61,692 nt of DNA from an uncultured Erysipelotrichaceae bacterium (GCA_945877405.1 CAMCSA010000008.1:1-61692); one strand, 5' to 3'; counted from the stretch's first letter, positions 16,580 through 27,402 are shown. Translations and numbers: made by a program. Notes: generated from the letters alone by a model not told the origin.

Positions 16580-17471
16580 TCTGATATGTGACATGTCGTA
16601 CTACCATGTATGCAAGTAACAGAACGATAATCGAAATGGAAACAATCATGACCATGGAAGATGTGGAAACAGCAGTTCCATTGAAATACAGATTGACATC
16701 AATACTGTCTTTGAGACCGTTGATCATTGCTTCTGGTACATGCATGTTTTCCATCTCAAGGAATACACCATGCATGATTCTGTTACGGATGAGGGATGTT
16801 CCATAGGTGCCTGGTAACAAAGTAACTGCATCACGAATGCCCTGTGAAAACTGGGAAATCGGCATATAGGCACCACAGATGAAACCGTATCCTGCAGAGA
16901 TGATCGTTCCCAAAGCTGATGCCTGCCCCTGTGTCTTTAATGGTGCACTGCATAAGGAGGAGAGGGCAGTGCCGAAAAGGACAAGCAGGGTGACATCAGC
17001 TGTCACAAGAACGATATCCATTATGGACATATACCAGCCTGTATAGTACAGATAGATCAGACAGAACAACTCAGCACAAAGGCAGATCAGCCATGATGAG
17101 ATGAATGCGGCAAGGAAATAGGATAAAGCGATAGTACCAGAGGAAACCGGTGATATTTTCAGATCACGATCGGTTCCGTTGGCACGATCCTGTACCATCA
17201 GCAGATTACAGCAGAATACCACTGTAACACAGCTGACCGAAAGCAAAGAGGATACCATCTGTCCTCCTGAGCACCCGTTGATCAGCTGATCCGATACCTG
17301 CATGCCAGCATTAGCAAATACATCTGCAAATGTCTGATCAAAGATGTTTTTCAGAAATGTGCTGTACAGTACAAGCAGGATAAGTGGTGTAATCAGAGAA
17401 GTCAGAAACATACCCTTATCTTTGAAATACATGCGGATGTTCCGCATTGTTAATGCCTGCAGTGTCTTCAT
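16572..17471 (-). CDS. ABC-2 type transporter permease
   Basis: A 299-residue permease with one N-terminal transmembrane helix, a large outside loop (about residues 45-95) and five further helices, the layout of ABC-2 exporters of drugs, lantibiotics or polysaccharides. LTSLITPLILLVLYSTFLKNI and the VVFCCNLLMVQDRANGTDRDLKISPVSS region are typical. It works with the ATPase encoded at 17644-18549 and overlaps the small membrane protein gene by four bases. Confidence 0.88.
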   Translation of the reverse strand: MKTLQALTMRNIRMYFKDKGMFLTSLITPLILLVLYSTFLKNIFDQTFADVFANAGMQVSDQLINGCSGGQMVSSLLSVSCVTVVFCCNLLMVQDRANGTDRDLKISPVSSGTIALSYFLAAFISSWLICLCAELFCLIYLYYTGWYMSIMDIVLVTADVTLLVLFGTALSSLCSAPLKTQGQASALGTIISAGYGFICGAYMPISQFSQGIRDAVTLLPGTYGTSLIRNRIMHGVFLEMENMHVPEAMINGLKDSIDVNLYFNGTAVSTSSMVMIVSISIIVLLLAYMVVRHVTYQNV

Positions 17472-17647
17472 GAAATCCTTTCATCCTTTCTGCGATAGTG
17501 GATATTCAGAAGATTGCCCAGTGCACATAAGCCAAGTCCCAGCGGCAGAAACAGGCCATCATTGAGATCTGTAAAGATACATAATCCCATGCATACAAGT
17601 GCACTTAACAGAATGATCAGAATGAATATCATTGATCTGTTCATCAT
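17468..17647 (-). CDS. Small two-helix membrane protein
   Basis: A 59-residue reading frame starting MMNRSMIFILIILLSALVC and ending HYRRKDERIS. It has two hydrophobic stretches separated by a short DLNDG turn. Its ATG overlaps the ATPase stop (ATGA), has AGGAGG upstream, and its TGA overlaps the permease start, so it is clearly a coupled operon member. No family recognised; it may be an exporter accessory. Confidence 0.75.
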   Translation of the reverse strand: MMNRSMIFILIILLSALVCMGLCIFTDLNDGLFLPLGLGLCALGNLLNIHYRRKDERIS

Positions 17648-18549
17648 TTACCTCCTGGCAGGGATGAGCCTGTAACCGCAAGGAATACATCATCCATTCT
17701 GCCTTTGATCAGTTCATAGTCATGAAATACTTCCGGGTGGGCACAGATCAGCTGTGTTGCCAATGAAGTGTGTTCAACAGGGATGTCCCAGCCATCGGGA
17801 ATCGCTGTATACGGGATATTAAGTGTTCGTACGGTTTCCTCATCGATTCCATACAGGCTGATATGGTCTTTCACATATGTGTTTTTCAGCTGTAATGGTG
17901 TACCTTCAGCAATCTTTTCGCCATGATCAATGATGACGATGTGATCGCATCCGGCAGCTTCTTCCATGTAGTGGGTTGTCAGGATGACTGTCATATCTTC
18001 TTCGTTTCGTACTTCCTCAATCATGTTCCATATGATGGTACGGGTAGAAGGATCCAGTCCGGTTGTCGGCTCATCCAGGATGAGAAGCTTCGGGTGATGA
18101 AACAGGGCTCTTGCGATATCGATTCTGCGTTTCTGACCACCGGACAGCCTGTTGAGAGGACGATCCAGATAATCGGTAAAATCCATCTTTTCTGCAAGAT
18201 CTTCCAGTCGATGGGTAAAAGCCTTTCCATGAATGCCATAAAGGGCAGCTCTGCTTTTCAGGTTTTCCCTGACTGTTAATGGTCCATCCAATGCAGAATA
18301 CTGGTAGACTGCACCAATCAGATGATGAAGGATTTCTCGGTTATGATCCGGTTCCATACCGTTGATCCGGATGGTTCCTTCATCCTTGCTGATCAAACCG
18401 CAGATCATATTGAGAACAGTAGATTTGCCAGCACCATTGACGCCAAGAAAGCCGAACATCTGACCTTTGGAAACGTTAAATGACAGATCACTTACAGCTT
18501 TCAGCTTTCCATAGCTTTTACTCAGATGTGTGATTTCAATCATTTCCAT
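17644..18549 (-). CDS. ABC transporter ATP-binding protein
   Basis: A 301-residue ATPase of the ABC-2 exporter class. It has Walker A GVNGAGKST, the Q-loop region, signature LSGGQKRRIDIARALF, Walker B LLILDEPTTGLD and the switch histidine in TTHYMEEA. A C-terminal extension of about 75 residues follows the nucleotide-binding domain, as in DrrA-like ATPases. It partners with the permease at 16572-17471. Preceded in the operon by the PspC gene. Confidence 0.92.
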   Translation of the reverse strand: MEMIEITHLSKSYGKLKAVSDLSFNVSKGQMFGFLGVNGAGKSTVLNMICGLISKDEGTIRINGMEPDHNREILHHLIGAVYQYSALDGPLTVRENLKSRAALYGIHGKAFTHRLEDLAEKMDFTDYLDRPLNRLSGGQKRRIDIARALFHHPKLLILDEPTTGLDPSTRTIIWNMIEEVRNEEDMTVILTTHYMEEAAGCDHIVIIDHGEKIAEGTPLQLKNTYVKDHISLYGIDEETVRTLNIPYTAIPDGWDIPVEHTSLATQLICAHPEVFHDYELIKGRMDDVFLAVTGSSLPGGK

Positions 18550-18558
18550 GATGACTCC

Positions 18559-18750
18559 TTAAAACTGCGAGCTGGATGGAATGATGATCATTGCCAGCAG
18601 ATAAGCAATAAAGCCACTTCCACCCACGGCACAGAATGCGACCAAGCCCAATCTGACAAGTGTGGAATCAATCTCAAAATATTCCGCAATACCACCGCAT
18701 ACGCCATCAATCATGCGGTCATTTCTGGATTTATAGAGTTTACGTGTCAT
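18559..18750 (-). CDS. PspC domain protein
   Basis: A 63-residue PspC-domain protein: KLYKSRNDRMIDGVCGGIAEYF, then EIDSTLVRLGLVAF and a hydrophobic helix ending IIIPSS. PspC domains associate with cell-envelope stress sensing. It starts one base after the preceding small gene's stop and is followed closely by the ABC ATPase, so the operon may respond to membrane stress; that link is inferred. Confidence 0.9.
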   Translation of the reverse strand: MTRKLYKSRNDRMIDGVCGGIAEYFEIDSTLVRLGLVAFCAVGGSGFIAYLLAMIIIPSSSQF

Positions 18751-18751
18751 A

Positions 18752-18925
18752 TCAGTTACCTTCCTTTTTCATGTTGTATGCCGCAAAGAACATTGTTGAA
18801 GCACCAGCCCATAACATGCCTCCATAAGCAAGACGGACAGAGATGCCCATCAGTACACCGGCAATCAATAACAGTGTTCCCGCGCATGTCAATAATGCAG
18901 AAGCCTTTGTTCTGTTTTCTTCCAT
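18752..18925 (-). CDS. Small membrane protein
   Basis: A 57-residue reading frame, MEENRTKASALLTCAGTLLL to AAYNMKKEGN, with two hydrophobic helices. GGAGACGACC lies upstream of its ATG and it ends one base before the PspC start. It is the first gene of the PspC-ABC operon. No family is recognised. Confidence 0.65.
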   Translation of the reverse strand: MEENRTKASALLTCAGTLLLIAGVLMGISVRLAYGGMLWAGASTMFFAAYNMKKEGN

Positions 18926-19032
18926 AAAGGTCGTCTCCTTTTGTGATGATTACAGTTTACAGAAAACATGGATCAGCCAACAGGCAGGATTTACAGCGGG
19001 ATGTGTCAGTTTTTAAGAAACTGAATGCAGTA

Positions 19033-19057
19033 AAAAAGAACATCATTTCTGATGTTC
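19033..19057 (-). terminator. Terminator of the two-component operon
   Basis: GAACATCA-tttc-TGATGTTC (19038-19057) read on the minus strand is followed by TTTTTTA. It overlaps the stop codon of the response regulator gene at 19043. Confidence 0.8.
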
Positions 19058-19795
19058 CAAAGGATGGGAAAATTCATGGCGGTAGCGGGAAGGGGTGATT
19101 CCTTCAGATTTTTTGAATACTTTTGTAAAGACGCGATAATCGCTGTATCCAGATTCCATCGCAATATCTGTGATGGAAAGATCTGTTGAGATCAACAGTT
19201 TTTTTGCATGTTCCAGACGGATATCGGTTAGGTAGGTCAGAAAGTTGACACCGATTTCTGATCGGAACAGTTGTGAAATGTATTGTGGGTTCAGATGGAA
19301 CTGCTGAGAAAGAAGTGAAAGAGATATTTCTTCTGAAAGGTGGTCCTGCAGATAGGATGTGATCTTCAGAATCGGCCTTGGTTCACCTGTGGCAGTTTCG
19401 TGGTGAGAAATCCTGTTTTCAAAAAGAGAAATCTTGAGGCGGTCAATGCATTGTCCGAATTCTTCATAATCAACCGGTTTGAGAATGTAATCGGTAATCT
19501 GCAGTCTGAGTGCTTCTCTGCACCATGCAAAATCATCATAGCCGGAAACAATGATGAATGCCATGTCAGGGTATTTTGCTTTAGCCTGCTGGATGACTTT
19601 GAGTCCATTCATGATCGGAATATTGATATCCATGATGACAAGATCCGGTACAAGGCAATCGATTTTGTTGAGTGCCTGGGCACCATCGGCGGCTTCATCA
19701 ATCACCTGACAGTCATGCCCTTGCCAGTCAAAGAGCTTTTTGAATCCTTCCCGGATCATGATTTCATCATCAACAAGTAATACACGCAGTTTCAT
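19043..19795 (-). CDS. Response regulator with AraC-type DNA-binding domain (YesN-like)
   Basis: A 250-residue regulator: an N-terminal receiver domain with the acidic pair DDE, phosphorylation site in LVIMDINIPIMNG and the conserved KPVDYEEF lysine, then a C-terminal AraC-type double helix-turn-helix (LSLLSQQFHLNPQYISQLFR and ITDIAMESGYSDYRVFTKVFKKSEGITPSRYR). It pairs with the histidine kinase gene just upstream, with a one-base overlap. Target genes are unknown; the ABC operon immediately downstream is a natural candidate. Confidence 0.93.
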   Translation of the reverse strand: MKLRVLLVDDEIMIREGFKKLFDWQGHDCQVIDEAADGAQALNKIDCLVPDLVIMDINIPIMNGLKVIQQAKAKYPDMAFIIVSGYDDFAWCREALRLQITDYILKPVDYEEFGQCIDRLKISLFENRISHHETATGEPRPILKITSYLQDHLSEEISLSLLSQQFHLNPQYISQLFRSEIGVNFLTYLTDIRLEHAKKLLISTDLSITDIAMESGYSDYRVFTKVFKKSEGITPSRYRHEFSHPLEHQK

Positions 19796-21114
19796 TACAA
19801 TTCCTCCATTGTCAATGGCAGTATGATATGTGCAATTACACCACCATCTTCATTCTCACTGTAGCTTAAACCATATTCACTTCCACATAGCAGATGGATT
19901 CTTCTCTGTACATTGGAAATACCGATATGGTTTCCTTCTGTTTTCTCACTCTGTTTTTTCCATAACAGCAATGATCCATTGATCTTCTGCCTGACTTCAT
20001 CTGTAAAACCGGTGCCTGTATCTTCAATCCGGATTTCCATTCTGATTTCATCAATCTGCTCTACAGCAACTTTTACAGTTCCTTCATATCCTTTATTCTT
20101 CAATCCATGCAGTAAAGAGTTTTCAACAAGTGGCTGCAGAATGAAGTTCGGTACGACATAGTCCAGCAGTTCTTCCGGGCATTCGCTGATATAGGTGATG
20201 GACGGGTAACGTGTACACATCAGTTCCATATAGGCGTCAATCAGTTCCATCTCATGGTCCAGTGTGACCATCTGCTGATCTGACCGTATATTCAAACGGA
20301 AAAAGTCAACCAGTCTCATCAGCAGATGCGCAACTTTTTCATCGCCATCCAGCTGTGCCTGAATGCGTATGGAATCAAGAGTGTTATAGAGAAAATGCGG
20401 GTTGACCTGGCTTTTCAGATACAGCATTGACATTTTCTGTTCAATTAATTCCGCACGTAGTTTATCTGGGTTTTCCAGGATGAGATAGAATGTCATCGTT
20501 ACAAGGGTAATACCCATACCGCTGATCAGCCATGAAGGATGCAGTCCCTGAATAATGCATACAATGATTTCAATCAGCAATGCTGCAGTGATGGTACTGC
20601 CTGCAATCAGACGGATCTTTTTGTGATGTCGAATGAGCATCCAGATACATAGTGTGATATAAAATGCGACACCGATATAACACAGGTTGGCATGAATTCC
20701 ATCGGAATAGTTGCCTTCTGGTGTGACTGCATAATGAATCGGAAGGGTTAATACACCGGTTTCAAAGATGATCAGAAAAAATCTTGCGATATGGTCAAGG
20801 AATGTCAGTTGTCCGGCGTCTTCCTGAATCAGGTTGGACATGTACTGATAGAACAGATATTCCACGATGATCAGAGTACCGATAAACAGCCTGTGTATCG
20901 TATCGTTGAGAAATACAGGTACAAGATCGAGATTGTTGACGGTAAAAACCGTAATGGTATCCAATACCAGATGGAACAGTACCGCAACAAGAAGGATGGA
21001 GAATGTTTCATGTAAAGGCGAATGTATGCGAGGGGTAGAAAAATAGAAGGCTGCGACCATGGCAAGGATCAAAAACAGAGCAATTTCCATTCGTATCATA
21101 AGAATATACCTCAA
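19795..21114 (-). CDS. Sensor histidine kinase, LytS/YesM type
   Basis: A 439-residue kinase with about six to seven N-terminal transmembrane helices (residues about 5-210) and no large outside domain, then a His_kinase domain with the phospho-acceptor histidine in QVNPHFLYNTLDSIRIQ and an HATPase region with NSLLHGLKNKGYEG and EDTGTGF. It phosphorylates the response regulator encoded directly downstream. The signal is unknown; the compact membrane sensor suggests sensing within or near the membrane. Confidence 0.9.
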   Translation of the reverse strand: MRYILMIRMEIALFLILAMVAAFYFSTPRIHSPLHETFSILLVAVLFHLVLDTITVFTVNNLDLVPVFLNDTIHRLFIGTLIIVEYLFYQYMSNLIQEDAGQLTFLDHIARFFLIIFETGVLTLPIHYAVTPEGNYSDGIHANLCYIGVAFYITLCIWMLIRHHKKIRLIAGSTITAALLIEIIVCIIQGLHPSWLISGMGITLVTMTFYLILENPDKLRAELIEQKMSMLYLKSQVNPHFLYNTLDSIRIQAQLDGDEKVAHLLMRLVDFFRLNIRSDQQMVTLDHEMELIDAYMELMCTRYPSITYISECPEELLDYVVPNFILQPLVENSLLHGLKNKGYEGTVKVAVEQIDEIRMEIRIEDTGTGFTDEVRQKINGSLLLWKKQSEKTEGNHIGISNVQRRIHLLCGSEYGLSYSENEDGGVIAHIILPLTMEEL

Positions 21115-21230
21115 TGGTATTGTATCGATACAGGAAAGAAATGAATATACAGGAATGACACAAAATGTGTCAATTCTTGAGGTTGAAATAAAAAATCACA
21201 TCAGAACAAGATTTTTTGTGATATAATCTC

Positions 21231-21259
21231 TTGCGCCAGGTAATTACATGTGGTATATT
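21231..21259 (+). promoter_or_regulatory. Promoter of tRNA-Glu/tRNA-Trp
   Basis: TTGCGC (21231-21236) and TATATT (21254-21259) are spaced by 17 bases. The same -10 region precedes the second tRNA-Glu copy at 28451. A further TATAAT sits at 21222-21227. Confidence 0.6.
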
Positions 21260-21346
21260 ATTTGAGCACCTGGCGAGTTGGTGAAGCGGCTTAACACACC
21301 GCCCTTTCACGGCGGCATTCACGGGTTCGAATCCCGTACTCGTCAC
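21251..21346 (+). repeat. Direct repeat around tRNA-Glu, left copy
   Basis: About 95 bases from the -10 region (GGTATATTATTTGAGCAC) through the tRNA-Glu body are nearly identical to 28448-28543, with one visible difference before the tRNA. The pair frames about 7.2 kb. Confidence 0.85.
21272..21345 (+). tRNA. tRNA-Glu (anticodon TTC)
   Basis: A cloverleaf with acceptor stem GGCGAGT/ACTCGTC, anticodon loop CTTTCAC and T-arm GGGTTCGAATCCC. The CCA end is not encoded in this copy. A second copy with the same body lies at 28469. Confidence 0.95.
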
Positions 21347-21357
21347 TTTTTATTTAT

Positions 21358-21428
21358 AGGGGTATCGTACAATGGTAGTACATCGGTCTCCAAAACCGCT
21401 GATGGGAGTTCGATTCTCTCTACCCCTG
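21358..21428 (+). tRNA. tRNA-Trp (anticodon CCA)
   Basis: A cloverleaf with acceptor stem AGGGGTA/TACCCCT, discriminator G, anticodon loop containing CTCCAAA and T-arm GGAGTTCGATTCTCT-like sequence. It follows tRNA-Glu by 12 bases and shares its promoter. The CCA end is not encoded. Confidence 0.93.
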
Positions 21429-21434
21429 CTGAAC

Positions 21435-21461
21435 AAGGATGTCTTCGGATATCCTTTTTTA
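21435..21461 (+). terminator. Terminator of tRNA pair
   Basis: AAGGAT-gtcttcggat-ATCCTT followed by a run of T. A near-copy of this hairpin (AGGATGTCTTCGGATGTCCT) ends the 6-phospho-beta-glucosidase gene at 23826. Confidence 0.75.
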
Positions 21462-21563
21462 TTGTATGCTCGATGTTTTATGAATGATACAATGATCTCA
21501 AGAATCATATGGATTGATCGGATTGACTGATTGTCAGATCATGGCGAATGAGGAGATATACCA

Positions 21564-23809
<2,246 letters not shown>

Positions 23810-23825
23810 AACGGAATATGTGTAC

Positions 23826-23851
23826 AGGATGTCTTCGGATGTCCTTTTTTT
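23826..23851 (+). terminator. Terminator after glucosidase gene
   Basis: AGGAT-gtcttcgg-ATgTCCT followed by eight T, 17 bases after the stop codon. Confidence 0.7.
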
Positions 23852-24102
23852 CATGATTCATGGTCGCGTAGCTTTGATTCATTCCGTTCTGGCGAATTTT
23901 GTTGCAATGACAGGCGAGAAGTATTAATCTGAATTTGTCAGTAGAACCTGTTACACAGTTGTAACATGAACGTGATGAACAGATGAATCATATATGTGCT
24001 GATGGTGCATGCATGTATACATTGTTCAAAACCTCGTATTTTGGGGTCCTCATTTCTAAAATCTGTATAGTGCCTGTTACCCGAAAGAGGACAGGTTTTT
24101 AT
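23852..24102 (+). promoter_or_regulatory. Long leader with candidate attenuator before the Wzz/BY-kinase genes
   Basis: This roughly 260-base gap contains no convincing gene. Close to the coding start, CCTGT (24073-24077) pairs with ACAGG (24091-24095) and five T follow, a weak terminator-like hairpin. GTCCTC (24046-24051) can instead pair with GAGGAC (24087-24092), which overlaps the ACAGG strand, so the two pairings exclude each other. A GTTAC/GTAAC hairpin sits near 23950. Attenuation of the exopolysaccharide genes is inference. Confidence 0.4.
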
Positions 24103-24114
24103 ATGGAGTCATGC

Positions 24115-24864
24115 ATGGAAGAAAACAGAAAACTTTTGTTAGAAAATCAGCTGAAAACGGTACAGGAGGAAGATGTCATTGATCTGATGGAGATCGGATA
24201 TATTCTGTGGAATCATATTGTTGAGATCATGATATGCATTCTGTTAGGTGCTGTAGCGAGTTTCGGATATACAAAGGTTTTTGTGCAGAAGCAGTATACC
24301 GCCACATCTGGCATCTATATTCTTTCCAATGCCGATGCAATTGTGGATCTGAGTTCTCTGCAGATCAGTACACAGATCAAGGATGACTACCAAAAGCTGA
24401 TGACAAGCAGAGTTGTCATCAATGATGTTATTGAGCTGTTACAGCTGGATATGTCATATAATCAACTGAAATCCATGGTTTCCATCTATAATCCTTCCGA
24501 TACAAGAATACTTGAAATCAGTGCTACTGATACGGATCCAAGAAGGGCAGCGGATATAGCTAATGAACTTGCAAGGCAATCGCAGATCTATCTTCCTGAA
24601 ATCATGAAGATTGATTCCCCAAGTCTATATGAAGAGGCAATCGTTCCGGAAATTCCATCTTCTCCGGACACGGCTAAAAATACATTGATCGGCGGTCTGA
24701 TTGGTGGAGTATTGTATTGCGGATATCTGATTGTAAAGCATCTGATGAATGACACATTTATGACAGCAGCAGAAATCGAGAAGACTTTTGGCATACAGCC
24801 TTTATCTGTGATTCCGGATGATCGGCTGATCAGGTCCAAAAAAAGAAAGAAGGGAAGAAAATGA
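24115..24864 (+). CDS. Wzz-type polysaccharide co-polymerase/kinase adaptor (CapA/YveK-like)
   Basis: A 249-residue protein with two transmembrane helices (about residues 35-55 and 195-215) enclosing an extracellular chain-length domain, the Wzz/CapA layout. ATSGIYILSNADAIVDLSSLQ, STQIKDDYQKLMTSRVVINDV and ISATDTDPRRAADIANELA are typical. It activates the tyrosine kinase encoded next, with which it overlaps by four bases. The ATG at 24115 has GGAG six bases before it; upstream in-frame ATGs at 24103 and 23983 exist but would add a non-homologous extension. No polysaccharide genes follow. Confidence 0.85.
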   Translation: MEENRKLLLENQLKTVQEEDVIDLMEIGYILWNHIVEIMICILLGAVASFGYTKVFVQKQYTATSGIYILSNADAIVDLSSLQISTQIKDDYQKLMTSRVVINDVIELLQLDMSYNQLKSMVSIYNPSDTRILEISATDTDPRRAADIANELARQSQIYLPEIMKIDSPSLYEEAIVPEIPSSPDTAKNTLIGGLIGGVLYCGYLIVKHLMNDTFMTAAEIEKTFGIQPLSVIPDDRLIRSKKRKKGRK

Positions 24865-25565
24865 AACAGGTACAGATGACAAAACTGCCGGTGTATTCCT
24901 TTGAAACCGCAGAAGCCATTAACCAGTTGCGTGTCAATCTTTCCTTTACTGATCAGGACTGCAGAGCAGTTGTTGTAACAAGTTCTTTACCGGATGAAGG
25001 AAAATCTTTTGTAAGTGTGGCTCTATGGAGAGCACTTTCTGAGGTCGGTAAAAAAACACTGTTAATTGACTGTGATCTGCGCTTATCAAAACTGATGGAA
25101 CGCTATGGGATTATTGCAGAAACTCCATTAATCGGTGTTTCTCATGTTCTTTCAGGTCAGAATGACTGGCAGGATGCAGTATATGAAACTGATGTGATCA
25201 ATGGTTGTATCATGCCTGTGACTTCAATAGTAACAAATCCATCCATTCTCCTTGAAAGCAGAAGGTTGGGAAGAATGATTGAGGAAGCGAAAAAGCAGTT
25301 TGATCTTATTCTGATTGATACACCACCGATCATCAGTGTGGCGGATGCTCTGACTGTATGTAAAAACGCAGATGCATCGATTATGACAGTACGTAGTGGA
25401 AAAACGAAGAAAAGTGTTGTCAAAGACTGCATCAAGAGGTTGCAGATGACAGGGAAACCTGTTCTTGGTGTGGTTTTGAATCGTGTCGATACCGGCAACC
25501 ACCATTACGGTTATTACTATTACGGGTATCGTAATAATCCTTATATTTCTGAAGAAAAGAAGTAA
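24861..25565 (+). CDS. Bacterial tyrosine kinase (CpsD/CapB-like)
   Basis: A 234-residue BY-kinase that autophosphorylates a C-terminal tyrosine cluster and tunes capsule or exopolysaccharide assembly. It shows EAINQLRVNLSF, Walker A in SSLPDEGKSFVSVAL, Walker A' LLIDCDLR, Walker B LILIDTPP and the C-terminal run YGYYYYGYRNNPY. All catalytic motifs look intact. It overlaps its Wzz-type activator by four bases and is followed 12 bases later by an LCP-like gene. Confidence 0.92.
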   Translation: MKQVQMTKLPVYSFETAEAINQLRVNLSFTDQDCRAVVVTSSLPDEGKSFVSVALWRALSEVGKKTLLIDCDLRLSKLMERYGIIAETPLIGVSHVLSGQNDWQDAVYETDVINGCIMPVTSIVTNPSILLESRRLGRMIEEAKKQFDLILIDTPPIISVADALTVCKNADASIMTVRSGKTKKSVVKDCIKRLQMTGKPVLGVVLNRVDTGNHHYGYYYYGYRNNPYISEEKK

Positions 25566-25577
25566 TCTGGAGGACTA

Positions 25578-27035
25578 ATGAAAAACAGAAAGAATGCTGT
25601 GATCATGATGATCATGTTACTGTTACTACTCATATTTTGTTTCTTTTTGTTTACAACACAGATGATTGAAGGAATGATGCGGTATGTCATTGCCTGCATT
25701 GGTTTAGTTGCAGTGGCAGTGGCATTGTATATGTCCTTAACTCAGAAAAAGTATGCAAAGGTTGTGACAATGGTGGTATGTTTTTCCTTACTGTTTGGAA
25801 TCATTGCCTTACCATACCAGCAGAACAGGCTGGACCATTTCTTTACAACTCCAGCCAGAACTGAAATAACAAAAGTCGGATTCTATGTGATGAAAACAGA
25901 TGAGACTGCAGATCGTACTTTGGCAGATTACGAAAATGCACAGTTTATCGTACAGACGGAAGTGGATCTGGAACATGAGTTTTCAGCAGTAGCTGATGCA
26001 TCCAGCAGACTGGATGGAGAAATCAGTACGGTGGAATATGCGACGGTGTTTCATGCATTGGAAGCGTTATATACAGGCAAACAGGAAGTGCTGATCCTTA
26101 ATGAAGCCATTGTGGATCAGGCACGTACATTATCGAAATATCGGAATTTTCTGAATGAAACAGAAGAGATCCATGTCTTTACGAAAGACAGAAATGCGAA
26201 AGAAGTTGTTACCGTAAAAGAAAATGAACCGTTTCTTGTCTATGTTGCCGGTTCATTTACAAATGATGTAAGCCTGACAGCTTCCTGCAGCAATGAGGTC
26301 AATCTTCTGTTAGGAGTAAATCCGAAGGAAAAACAGATTGTCCTTGTTGCGATACCGAATAACTGGTATGTATATGATCAGATTGAAGATGGATATGATT
26401 GGCTGTTCCAACTGGGCAGAAAAGGTATCTCCAATGCAGTAAATGGAATTGAAAAAGCAGTTGATTTGGATATATCCGGATATATGATTACCAACGTATT
26501 GCATTACAGAGATCTTGTGGATGGACTGGATGGAGTCAGGGTAGAGAATCCATATGCCTTTACAGCATCTTTGAGCAATCCGGAATATACGTTTGAAAAA
26601 GGTCAGATTGATCTGGATGGCAGACAGGCACAGGCATACATCAAAGAACGGTTTGTGTATGAAAATGGTGATTATGATCATAATGATCATGAGGCTCTTG
26701 TGATGAAGGCACTTCTGGAAAAATCAAAACAACTTGTCAATGAAGGGAAGAAGGAACAGGTACTGAAGGCATATACAAGCAGTTTTCTGACCAATCTTGA
26801 TTATTCGGATGTTTATAGTATGTATTCTGCAGATTCAGATATCAATCTGGATTGGGACTATGTGCTGTATTCCATGGGTGGTACAAGCAGTCTGGAAGTT
26901 ACGCTTTCCTATGGGGAAAAATATCCGCAGTATGTTATGAAGCCGATTGAATCACAGGTGACCTTTATTCACGATGTTCTGGTTTCCTTATTGAAAGGGG
27001 AACGTGTAGAATATGAGATGTTACCACAGGAGTAA
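25578..27035 (+). CDS. LytR-CpsA-Psr (LCP) family-like protein, divergent active site
   Basis: A 485-residue protein with three N-terminal transmembrane helices and an outside LCP domain (about residues 215-400). LCP proteins attach glycopolymers to peptidoglycan. The frame NEVNLLLGVNPKEKQIVLVAIP and LHYRDLVDGLDGVRVENP is recognisable, and LDGRQAQAYIKERF parallels the usual LNGxQALxYxRxR. However, the arginine in SIPRD is Asn (N261, AIPNNWYV), GRSD reads SCSN, and the late RxxRQ site reads HNDHE. Those residues bind the polyprenyl phosphate and magnesium in studied members, so activity is doubtful or altered. GGAGG precedes the ATG. Confidence 0.82.
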   Translation: MKNRKNAVIMMIMLLLLLIFCFFLFTTQMIEGMMRYVIACIGLVAVAVALYMSLTQKKYAKVVTMVVCFSLLFGIIALPYQQNRLDHFFTTPARTEITKVGFYVMKTDETADRTLADYENAQFIVQTEVDLEHEFSAVADASSRLDGEISTVEYATVFHALEALYTGKQEVLILNEAIVDQARTLSKYRNFLNETEEIHVFTKDRNAKEVVTVKENEPFLVYVAGSFTNDVSLTASCSNEVNLLLGVNPKEKQIVLVAIPNNWYVYDQIEDGYDWLFQLGRKGISNAVNGIEKAVDLDISGYMITNVLHYRDLVDGLDGVRVENPYAFTASLSNPEYTFEKGQIDLDGRQAQAYIKERFVYENGDYDHNDHEALVMKALLEKSKQLVNEGKKEQVLKAYTSSFLTNLDYSDVYSMYSADSDINLDWDYVLYSMGGTSSLEVTLSYGEKYPQYVMKPIESQVTFIHDVLVSLLKGERVEYEMLPQE

Positions 27036-27058
27036 GCAATGCGGCAGAATTCATTCTG

Positions 27059-27290
27059 TTCAATTACCCCGTCTCTAAAAAGTCGAGGCTTTTAACTCAC
27101 TCATATTGTCCTGACGTTATTACAGTGGTAATGCTCCTATATTAGACACCTTGTGTCTCCCTGTTGTAACAGAGGACTGTTGCAACTCGTCGGGTGATTG
27201 ACTTGCGCAGTAATGAGGCTACTATGTTCCTCTACAGTTAAGGGGCTGTTATCATAGCAAGATGCCAGCTGACAGACAGAATATGCTTTC
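27059..27290 (-). ncRNA. Orphan IS605-type right end with guide-RNA-like scaffold
   Basis: Read on the minus strand, the last 67 bases (27125 to 27059) match the window's first 67 bases at about 85% identity and end in AAGCCTCGACTTTTTAGAGACGGGGTAATTGAA, described here as AAGCC, a hairpin and GGGTAATTGA. About 165 bases upstream contain several short hairpins (GACACaaggtGTC, GTTGCAACAG/CTGTTACAAC), as expected of a TnpB guide RNA scaffold. No transposase is attached. Identity as an IS605 end is inferred from form and from the intact element at 45177. The rest of the 27036-27402 gap shows nothing else I can support. Confidence 0.5.
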
Positions 27291-27402
27291 ATACTCCAGT
27301 TAAGAGAAAACGATATACCATGTTTACTACGATATCTGTGTTTATCTGTTCTACTTTCTGGATGAACCGGACCTTTCCATTCGATCTTTCTGATCTGGTT
27401 GT

